Assembly: GCA_031289935.1 (NCBI GenBank) | Contig: JAITON010000006.1 | Location: forward strand, 1-7,317 | Direction: 5' to 3' | DNA length: 7,317 bases | Source of the DNA: Treponema sp. | GTDB lineage: Bacteria; Spirochaetota; Spirochaetia; Treponematales; Breznakiellaceae | In this document: positions 1 to 5,400 of the stretch, in pieces | Numbering within the stretch: position 1 is the first letter of the stretch | Layout: each line of letters opens with the position of its first letter | The notes under the pieces: model-generated | The model's database searches: none | What the model was told of the DNA's origin: nothing | Seen by the model: only the letters and a program-made list of their open reading frames with translations | Program-made: the position numbers and the translations under genes

Positions 1-1427
1 GCGGCCCCCAGAACGATGTCCCCCCCGGCGTAGACCCGGTCCAGGCTGGTTTTCTGGTCCGCGTCCACCATGATGCGGCCCCGCTTGTCCAGGGCAAGCC
101 CCGGGGTGCTCCGCCCCAAAAGGGGGTTCGACTCGTTACCCAGGGCGACGATGACCGTGTCGCAGTCGAAGATGTATTCCGAGCCGGGGATGAGCACGGG
201 GCTGCGCCGGCCCGAAGCATCGCTTTCTCCCAGTTCAAACTTCTGGAGTTCCACTTTGATCACCCGGCCCGCGGCATCCCCTATAATGCGGCTGGGGTTC
301 CGCAGGAAGTCGAAGATGACGCCCTCTTCCATGGCGTGGCCCACCTCCTCGGCCCGGGCGGGCATTTCCTCCCGGGTGCGGCGGTAGATCACGTGGACCG
401 ATTCGGCCCCCAGGCGCAGGGCCATGCGGGCGGCGTCCATGGCCACGTTCCCCCCGCCGATGACCGTAACGATCTTCGAGGGGTAGATGGGGGTGTCCGC
501 ACGGCTTGAGTCGTAGGCCTTCATCAGGTTGGCCCTGGTGAGGTACTCGTTGGCGCTCAAGACCCCCACGAGGTTCTCCCCCGGACAGCCCAGGAACTTG
601 GGCAGCCCGGCCCCCACGCCGATAAACGCCGCGTCGTAGCCGTCCTCATCAAGCAGCTCCCGAATCGTCCGGGTGCGGCCTACCAGGAAATTGGTCTCGA
701 TACGGACCCCCATCTTCTTGAGGCTCTCCACCTCGGCCTGGACAATGGCCTTGGGGAGCCGGAACTCGGGGATACCGTAGACCATGACCCCGCCGGTCTT
801 ATGGAAAGCCTCGAAAATGGTTACCCCCTGGCCTTCCCGTGCCAGGTCCGCCGCCACGGTAAGCCCCGCCGGCCCCGAGCCGATTACCGCGACCTTCCGC
901 CCCGTGGCCGGTTTGATCGCCGGTACGCCGGAAGCAGCCGCCGTATCCGCCACGAACCGTTCCAGCCGGCCAATGGCCACGGCCTTTTCCACCGATTTAA
1001 GGCTCTTCCCCAGGGTACATTCGGCCTGGCACTGCTTCTCCTGGGGGCAGACCCGCCCGCAGACTGCCGGGAGCAGGTTGGTCTCCCGGAGGATGCCCAG
1101 GGCCGCCGCAAAATCCCCCCCTTGTATCTCCGCGATAAACCGGGGGATAGGCACTTCCACGGGGCAGCCCCTGACGCAGGGCGCAACCCCTGCGGAAGAA
1201 GCGCAGCCCAGACAGCGCTCCGCCTCAAGCCGGGCCTGGCGCTCGCCGTAACCCAGGGCGACCTCGGCCATGTTTTTGGCCCGGATTCCCGGTTCCTGGA
1301 CGGGCATTTCCTGGGGCGGGATAGCCATGCGGTCCCTCGCCCTGAGCTTTTCCCCGGCGGCCTTTTTCGCCTCGATCCCTTTGAGAATTCCCGCCGCTTC
1401 CTGTTCCAATTCAGCCTTTGTCTTCAT
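1..1427 (-). CDS. nfnB: Large subunit of electron-bifurcating ferredoxin:NADP+ transhydrogenase (NfnB/SudA; GltD-like), C-terminus cut by window edge
   Basis: The visible 475 residues match the FAD/NAD(P) oxidoreductase family that includes glutamate synthase small subunit and NfnB/SudA. An N-terminal Fe-S region carries two cysteine groups, C72/C75/C84/C88 and C123/C127/C133/C137. The FAD-binding GSGPAG lies at 183-188, the NADP-binding GGGNVAMDAAR at 324-334, the basic YRRTREEMPAR at 348-358, and the C-terminal FAD motif AGGD at 467-470. Family length suggests only about 20-30 residues are lost beyond position 1. The ATG directly follows the TAA of the upstream small subunit with no gap, and a GGGGA at 1436-1440 may serve as ribosome binding site. 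In the family, this subunit binds NADP(H) and takes electrons from ferredoxin in a cytoplasmic complex that couples NADH and ferredoxin oxidation to NADP+ reduction. A plain glutamate synthase subunit is less likely because the partner is NfnA-like and no large glutamate synthase gene is present. Confidence 0.88.
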   Translation of the reverse strand, partial: MKTKAELEQEAAGILKGIEAKKAAGEKLRARDRMAIPPQEMPVQEPGIRAKNMAEVALGYGERQARLEAERCLGCASSAGVAPCVRGCPVEVPIPRFIAEIQGGDFAAALGILRETNLLPAVCGRVCPQEKQCQAECTLGKSLKSVEKAVAIGRLERFVADTAAASGVPAIKPATGRKVAVIGSGPAGLTVAADLAREGQGVTIFEAFHKTGGVMVYGIPEFRLPKAIVQAEVESLKKMGVRIETNFLVGRTRTIRELLDEDGYDAAFIGVGAGLPKFLGCPGENLVGVLSANEYLTRANLMKAYDSSRADTPIYPSKIVTVIGGGNVAMDAARMALRLGAESVHVIYRRTREEMPARAEEVGHAMEEGVIFDFLRNPSRIIGDAAGRVIKVELQKFELGESDASGRRSPVLIPGSEYIFDCDTVIVALGNESNPLLGRSTPGLALDKRGRIMVDADQKTSLDRVYAGGDIVLGA

Positions 1428-2267
1428 TTACACTATCCCCAATTCCAGGTGGCATTTGTGGTGATCCTCCGTCTCGCGGGCCTTGTAAGCCCCCATGCGG
1501 ATTATCATGTTATCGAAATCGACCAGGTGGCCGTCGAATTCCGGGCCGTCCACGCAGACGAACTTGGTCACGCCCCCCACGGTAACCCGGCAGCCGCCGC
1601 ACATGCCCGTGCCGTCAATCATGATCGTATTGAGGGACACCAGGATAGGCACGCCGAACTCCGCAGTAGTCTTTTCGCAGAACTTCATCATCACCGCCGG
1701 CCCGATGGCCAGGCTCATGTCCGGCTTGGGGCTTGCGGCGCAGTAGTCCCTGAGGGGCCCGGTAACCAGGGCCTTCCGCCCGTAAGAGCCGTCGTCGGTT
1801 ACGATCGTAAGCTCATCGGCATAGCTTCGCATCCGCTCTTCAAAGATGATGAGCTCCCGGGTCCGGGCGCCGATGATGAGCTTAACGGTATTGCCTGCGG
1901 CCTTGAGGGCCTGGACGATAGGGAAAAGGGGAGCCGTGCCGATACCGCCGCCCACGCAGACCACCGTCCCAAACCTCCCGATGTGGGTAGGATTCCCCAG
2001 GGGGCCCAGGATGTTTTCCACCACCCCGCCCGGGCCCAGGGCCGCCAGCTTGTGGGTCGTGGCCCCCAGGGTCTGGAAGACCAGGCTCAGGGTCCCGGCT
2101 GCCGGGTCGGCGTCGGCAATGGTCAGGGGGATGCGCTCCCCCCAGTCCGTATCAATCTGGACGATGACGAACTGCCCCGCCTTCCGGGCCCGGGCGATCA
2201 GGGGGGCCTCTACACAAATCTCGTAAATATCCGCAGAAAGCTGCTGCTTACTGATAATTCTATTCAT
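1428..2267 (-). CDS. nfnA: Small subunit of electron-bifurcating ferredoxin:NADP+ transhydrogenase (NfnA/SudB)
   Basis: A 279-residue ferredoxin-NADP reductase-like protein of the dihydroorotate dehydrogenase electron-transfer subunit type. The order is a flavin-binding barrel with RIPLT at 45-49, a nucleotide-binding domain with VGGGIGTAPLFPI around 105-117, and a C-terminal iron-sulfur segment with D218, C223, C226 and C238. The Asp plus three Cys pattern fits the Asp(Cys)3 [2Fe-2S] cluster described for Pyrococcus sulfide dehydrogenase. In Nfn complexes this subunit binds NADH and the bifurcating partner subunit carries the second FAD. I chose the ATG at 2265-2267 because the family N-terminus begins there. 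A TTG twelve codons upstream (2301-2303), preceded by GGAG, is in frame but coincides with a likely -35 box. The gene abuts nfnB (TAA|ATG), so the two are surely co-transcribed and probably translationally coupled. Confidence 0.9.
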   Translation of the reverse strand: MNRIISKQQLSADIYEICVEAPLIARARKAGQFVIVQIDTDWGERIPLTIADADPAAGTLSLVFQTLGATTHKLAALGPGGVVENILGPLGNPTHIGRFGTVVCVGGGIGTAPLFPIVQALKAAGNTVKLIIGARTRELIIFEERMRSYADELTIVTDDGSYGRKALVTGPLRDYCAASPKPDMSLAIGPAVMMKFCEKTTAEFGVPILVSLNTIMIDGTGMCGGCRVTVGGVTKFVCVDGPEFDGHLVDFDNMIIRMGAYKARETEDHHKCHLELGIV

Positions 2268-2303
2268 AAAGCTTAGTGTATCAAACCAGGGCCCCTCTGG
2301 CAA
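2265..2303 (-). promoter_or_regulatory. Predicted promoter of nfnAB, placed for a leaderless transcript
   Basis: On the minus strand TTGCCA (2298-2303) is followed after exactly 17 nt by TACACT (2275-2280), resembling the -35 and -10 boxes of a housekeeping sigma factor (5/6 and 4/6 matches to consensus). Only seven bases, AAGCTTT, separate the -10 from the ATG of nfnA, so the expected transcription start falls on or next to the A of the start codon. No ribosome binding site stands directly before that ATG. The alternative reading is that translation starts at the TTG inside the -35 box, with transcription entering from murJ. Confidence 0.5.
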
Positions 2304-2306
2304 CCC

Positions 2307-2330
2307 GCTCCATCAGCTAGCCGGATGGCG
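2307..2330. repeat. Degenerate copy of the intergenic palindrome (GCTAGCCGGATGGCG core)
   Basis: The 15-base right half GCTAGCCGGATGGCG (2316-2330) is identical to 7104-7118 upstream of lysK. The left half is imperfect (CTCCATCA in place of CGCCATCCG), but CCATC at 2310-2314 can still pair with GATGG at 2324-2328. It lies just upstream of the predicted nfnAB -35 box and 114 bp after the murJ stop codon. It could be a dispersed intergenic repeat, a protein-binding site or an RNA hairpin. No T-run follows it on the minus strand, so a standard intrinsic terminator is not supported. Confidence 0.6.
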
Positions 2331-2334
2331 GGCA

Positions 2335-2439
2335 GCTCCGCACTACTATCGGGAGAGTCTCCGCAACCCTACCTTGAGCGGCTCCGCACTACTATCGGGA
2401 GAATCTCAACACCCGGTCTTGAGAGGCTCAACACCCGGT
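2335..2439. repeat. Tandem repeat of about 45 bp, two copies plus a partial third, in the murJ-nfnA gap
   Basis: Units begin at 2335 and 2381. Their first 26 bases (2335-2360 and 2381-2406, GCTCCGCACTACTATCGGGA then GA[G/A]TCT) differ at a single position. The unit tails are more diverged. A shorter third start at 2426 repeats the 13-mer CTCAACACCCGGT of 2405-2417 at 2427-2439. Inverted repeats are embedded: TCTCAA (2404-2409) with TTGAGA (2419-2424), and CCGC (2361-2364) with GCGG (2378-2381). Together with the palindrome at 2307-2330 this fills most of the 176-bp intergenic region. No open reading frame with coding character and no T-rich terminator was seen here. Confidence 0.75.
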
Positions 2440-2443
2440 TACG

Positions 2444-4081
2444 TTAACGCTTCCGTCTGAACTGCGCCGCGATGTTCCGGGCCTGCTTATCCCGGCTGAT
2501 TACCAGGAGACCGATGCCGATGGCGGCAAAGAGGAGGGCCGAGGCGGCAAAGGGGAGCCCGTAGGAGATGAGCCTGCCCCGGCCTGCCAGGCGCCCGGTG
2601 AGCCGGGGGCCGATCCAAAGCACCGGCGCCACCGCCACGGCGGAAAAGACTGCCAGCTTGGCCGTGTAGCCCAGGGCGGAGCGCAGGGCCCGGCCCACGG
2701 CGATCCGTTTGTTTTTCCCCAGGAAGGCCAGGAGCAGGGCGGTGTTCACCGCGCTGGCCGCGCTCAGGGCCAGGGCAATGCCGCCCCCCCGCAGGGGCCC
2801 GGCCAGAATCAGGGCCAGGATGATGTTGATCCCGAAGGAGACGATCCCCGCCAGGGCCGGGGACCGGGAATCACTCTGGGCGTAGAAGGCCGGGGCCAGG
2901 ATCCGGTTCAGGGCGATAAAGAGGAGCCCCGGCATGTGGAAGTTAAAGGCCGAGCGGGTCAGGGCCGCCGATGCATCATCAAAACTATTACTCTCGAAGA
3001 GCAGGCGGATCAGATTATCCCCCTGGGCCAGGGCGATAAAGCTGATGGGTACCGTAATCAGGGCGATAAGGTCCATGGCCGAGATGAGCCGCTCGTTGTA
3101 GCGGTCCCAGGCGCCGGTCTTGGCATCGTCGGTCAGGTCCGGCAGCAGTACCGTGCCCAGGGACACCGCAAAGACCCCGAGGATCAGCTCCTGGAGGTGC
3201 AGGGAGTAGCTCAGGGAGGTGGCCACCCCCGGACCGGCCGCCCCGGCCAGGGAGGTGGAGACCACGTTGTTCAGTTGATAGGCCGCCATGCCAATGATGG
3301 TGGGCCCGATGAGCCGCAGCACCTTCCGGGTGCCGGGGTTGCTCAGGGCCCGTTTGAGGCCCACAAAACCGAAGCGGAAGCCCCGCCGGAGCACAAAGGG
3401 GAATTGGACCGCCGCCTCCAGAAAGCCGCCGGCCAGGATACCCAGGGCCATGGCCCGGGCGGGGTTGGCCGTTAGGGGGGCCAAGGCGTAGGCGCAGACG
3501 ATAAAGCTCAGGTTGAGGAGGATGGGCGCCAGCCCCGAGGGGGTAAAGACCCGGACGCTGTTGAGGATACCCTGGAAGAGGGCCCCCAGGGAGACCAGGC
3601 CCAGATAGGGGAACATGATCCGGGTCAGGAGGATCGTCTCGTCCAGGGCCTCCACCTGGAAGAGGGGCGCGATAAGGGGCGCCGCCAGGATCCCCAGGCC
3701 CACCGCCAGGGAGAGGATTGCGGTAAGGAAGCTCAGCATAGAGGAGAGAAATTCCCGGATTGCCTCGCCCTTTCCCGGTTCCAGGAGGTATTCCTTGAAG
3801 GTGGGGATAAAGGCCACCGAGATGGAGCCCTCGGCAAAGAGGCGGCGGAAGAGGTTGGGTATCTGGTAGGCCACGGTAAAGGCGTCCGACAGGGCGCTGG
3901 TCCCCAGGAGGCTCGCCTTGGTCATCTCCCGCAGAAGCCCCAGGACCCGGGAGGCCAGGGTTAAGAGGGAAAGGCTCGTCCCGCTCTTGAGGAAGGAGCT
4001 CTGGGCGGCGCCCTGGGGGGCTTCCAGGGGGGCTTCCCCCTGGGGGGCATCCCCCTGGGGGGCCGCTTCGGTTTGGCGCAT
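2444..4081 (-). CDS. murJ: Lipid II flippase MurJ (MviN family) with a repeat-bearing N-terminal extension
   Basis: This 545-residue multi-span membrane protein of the MOP exporter superfamily moves lipid-linked peptidoglycan precursor across the cytoplasmic membrane. The family N-terminus is clear: SRVLGLLREM (44-53), then SDAFTVAYQIPNLFRRLFAEGSIS (65-88), which contains counterparts of the essential arginines and aspartate of E. coli MurJ (R45, R51, D66, R79/R80). The rest shows the expected long series of hydrophobic helices and a basic C-terminal tail. Compared with E. coli the start lies about 27 residues too early. That extra segment is an Ala/Pro/Gln/Gly/Glu repeat based on [DE]APQG. 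No ATG, GTG or TTG exists between M1 and the family core, so the extension is real unless a non-standard start is used. The ATG follows the TAA of the phosphodiesterase gene without a gap and lacks a clear ribosome binding site, which suggests coupled translation. Confidence 0.95.
   Translation of the reverse strand: MRQTEAAPQGDAPQGEAPLEAPQGAAQSSFLKSGTSLSLLTLASRVLGLLREMTKASLLGTSALSDAFTVAYQIPNLFRRLFAEGSISVAFIPTFKEYLLEPGKGEAIREFLSSMLSFLTAILSLAVGLGILAAPLIAPLFQVEALDETILLTRIMFPYLGLVSLGALFQGILNSVRVFTPSGLAPILLNLSFIVCAYALAPLTANPARAMALGILAGGFLEAAVQFPFVLRRGFRFGFVGLKRALSNPGTRKVLRLIGPTIIGMAAYQLNNVVSTSLAGAAGPGVATSLSYSLHLQELILGVFAVSLGTVLLPDLTDDAKTGAWDRYNERLISAMDLIALITVPISFIALAQGDNLIRLLFESNSFDDASAALTRSAFNFHMPGLLFIALNRILAPAFYAQSDSRSPALAGIVSFGINIILALILAGPLRGGGIALALSAASAVNTALLLAFLGKNKRIAVGRALRSALGYTAKLAVFSAVAVAPVLWIGPRLTGRLAGRGRLISYGLPFAASALLFAAIGIGLLVISRDKQARNIAAQFRRKR
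4010..4069 (-). repeat. In-frame 12-15 bp tandem repeat encoding [DE]APQG in the MurJ N-terminus
   Basis: Codons 5-24 of murJ form about four units of the pattern GA(T/A) GCC CCC CAG GGG (EAAPQG, DAPQG, EAPL, EAPQG). At DNA level each unit contains a CCCCCAGGGGG-like palindrome. All unit lengths are multiples of three, so gain or loss of a unit would leave the flippase in frame. Confidence 0.8.
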
Positions 4082-4918
4082 TTACCGGCCGCTAAAGAGG
4101 TTCAGGAAGTCCTGGGGCCGGTTGGTGATGATGCCCTCCGCGCCCAGGTCCAGGACCCGCCGGGCCTCTTCGGGATCGTCCACGGTCCAGGGGACCAAGG
4201 GGCGTCCCTCGCGCCGGGCCAAGCGGCCCAGAGAGGCCGATACTTCGCGGGAATCGGGCTTGAGGTAATCGCAACGGGCGATATGACGGCCGAAACCGTG
4301 CCGGAGCGGCCGGGGGATCTGCGGCCCATCGCTCCAGATGACCGCCGTGGGGATTGGCGTCCTGGATGCAGCCCTCCTAAAGGCCGCGATGCTGAGGGGG
4401 TTAAAGGAGCTCACCGTTACCGAGCGCTCTATATCGGGCCCCAGAGAACGGAGCAGTTCCGCCAGCCGCAGGGGCAGGATCTGGATTGACTCCAGGTCCC
4501 CGGCCCCCCCGCTCTTGAGTTCGATGTCGATATACATACCGGGGCAGTATTCCCGGAGCACTTCTTCCAGCAGGGGCGCCCGCTCGCCCCTGAACTCCGG
4601 GCCGAAAAAGGAGCCCACATCAATTTGGCGGATCTCCTCCCAGCTCATCTCCTCGATAGTCCTGCCGCCGGGGATACTGCTGCCCGGAGCCGTCCGGCCG
4701 AAATGCCCGTCGTGGGACACTACCAGCGCCCCCGGGCCGCCCCCGGAGGCTGCGGAGAGGTGGATGTCCAGTTCGATACCCGGCGCTCCCAGGTCCCGGG
4801 CCTTACGGAAGGCGGCCATGGTATTTTCCGGCGCCAGCGATGAACAGCCCCGGTGGGCAAAGAGCAGGGGCCGTTTCCGGTCAGGGAGCAAGCGCGGGCG
4901 CAGGCGCGGGCGCTTCAT
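4082..4918 (-). CDS. Glycerophosphodiester phosphodiesterase (GDPD, cytoplasmic UgpQ type)
   Basis: A 278-residue TIM-barrel phosphodiesterase that hydrolyses glycerophosphodiesters to sn-glycerol 3-phosphate and an alcohol. All family motifs are visible: AHRG with H22/R23, PENT at 30-33, the metal-binding pair E49/D51 in ELD, SHDG with H69/D70, ELK with E133/K135, SFNP at 171-174, PWTVDD at 243-248 and ITNRP at 264-268. The length fits the single-domain bacterial enzyme. No signal peptide or membrane segment is seen: the N-terminus is short and strongly basic (RPRL twice at 3-10), so it should act in the cytoplasm. The ATG overlaps the stop of the upstream coiled-coil gene (ATGA), with a GAAGGGGG ribosome binding site 7 nt before it. 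The gene ends directly against the murJ start. Substrate preference cannot be told from the sequence. Confidence 0.93.
   Translation of the reverse strand: MKRPRLRPRLLPDRKRPLLFAHRGCSSLAPENTMAAFRKARDLGAPGIELDIHLSAASGGGPGALVVSHDGHFGRTAPGSSIPGGRTIEEMSWEEIRQIDVGSFFGPEFRGERAPLLEEVLREYCPGMYIDIELKSGGAGDLESIQILPLRLAELLRSLGPDIERSVTVSSFNPLSIAAFRRAASRTPIPTAVIWSDGPQIPRPLRHGFGRHIARCDYLKPDSREVSASLGRLARREGRPLVPWTVDDPEEARRVLDLGAEGIITNRPQDFLNLFSGR
4889..4912 (-). repeat. 12-bp tandem duplication at the GDPD N-terminus (RPRL x2)
   Basis: Codons 3-10 are two near-identical 12-base units, CGCCCGCGCCTG and CGCCCGCGCTTG, giving RPRLRPRL immediately before the catalytic domain. One base differs. It matches the style of the other in-frame repeats in this window, though a basic N-terminus could also arise without duplication. 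Confidence 0.6.
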
Positions 4919-5388
4919 GGCTTGGCCCCCTTCATCTTAGCCTTGAGGGCTTCCAGGGCGGCATCGGCCTGTATCGCGTTAAAAGATTCCCTGGTTCTGG
5001 CCTCCGGGGAGTCTTCGGCGGTCAAATCCTCCCCCAGGAGGATCCTGAACTCCTGTTCCAGGAGATCCGGGTCCACGGAACGTTCCCGGGCGCTGGCGCC
5101 AGCCAGGTTCCTCCGCATCTTTTCGATCTGGTCCCTGAGCTCTGCGGCCTCCCCGGCCAGACCCTCCCGCTTGGATTGGAGCCGGGCAAGCTCCTGTTCG
5201 GCCTCCAGGGCCAGGTCTTCGGCGGCCTTACTCCGGGCCAGGTCCACCCGGGCCTTCCAGCGGGCAATCTCCGCGTCCAGGGCCCGGCACGCTTGTTCGG
5301 TCAGCTTCAGGGCGCTTATATGATGAAAGAGGTATTCCTTGGCCTCCGCCGTGTTCATGCCCCGGAGATCTTCAGGTCTTTGTTCCAT
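4915..5388 (-). CDS. Hypothetical coiled-coil protein between lysK and GDPD
   Basis: I do not recognise this 157-residue protein. It is very rich in Ala, Glu, Leu, Arg and Lys. Residues about 25-100 look like one long helix with heptad-like spacing of Leu/Ala (for example EAEQELARLQSKREGLAGEA), followed by an acidic stretch at 108-131 and a short amphipathic C-terminal helix. There is no signal peptide, membrane span, cysteine cluster or catalytic motif, so it is probably a soluble cytoplasmic protein that self-associates or binds a partner. The start at 5386-5388 is supported by a strong AGGAG (5396-5400) seven bases upstream, which overlaps the lysK stop codon. The reading frame stays open upstream to 5856, but that part lies inside lysK. 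The stop overlaps the GDPD start (ATGA). It may be a lineage-specific gene. Confidence 0.82.
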   Translation of the reverse strand: MEQRPEDLRGMNTAEAKEYLFHHISALKLTEQACRALDAEIARWKARVDLARSKAAEDLALEAEQELARLQSKREGLAGEAAELRDQIEKMRRNLAGASARERSVDPDLLEQEFRILLGEDLTAEDSPEARTRESFNAIQADAALEALKAKMKGAKP

Positions 5389-5395
5389 AGGTATA

Positions 5396-5400
5396 CTCCT
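5396..5400 (-). promoter_or_regulatory. Ribosome binding site of the coiled-coil gene
   Basis: AGGAG lies 7 nt before the ATG at 5386-5388 and overlaps the TAG stop of lysK. It is the best ribosome binding site in the window and fixes the start inside an otherwise longer open frame. Confidence 0.75.

Noticed and set aside
1..1427. Naming the gene gltD (glutamate synthase small subunit).
   Set aside because: The directly adjacent NfnA-type partner and the absence of a large glutamate synthase subunit in the window favour NfnB, although the left flank is not visible.
801..2276. 491-codon open reading frame on the plus strand.
   Set aside because: It lies entirely antisense to nfnA and nfnB, both of which have clear motifs and junctions. 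Its product is rich in Arg, Gly, His and Pro with no family pattern, as expected from a GC-rich complementary strand.
2268..2303. TTG start at 2303 giving a 291-residue NfnA.
   Set aside because: The twelve extra residues do not resemble the family N-terminus, and the TTG coincides with a likely -35 box. It has a GGAG before it, so it is not fully excluded.
2335..2406. CRISPR array.
   Set aside because: There are only two near-identical 26-base copies, the spacers are themselves related, and no cas genes are present.
2404..2424. Intrinsic terminator of murJ.
   Set aside because: The TCTCAA/TTGAGA stem is short and AT/GC mixed, and no T-run follows on the minus strand.
2936..3475. 179-codon plus-strand frame, and other plus-strand frames opposite murJ and GDPD.
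   Set aside because: They are antisense to strongly supported genes, have no recognisable domains, and have compositions typical of shadow frames.
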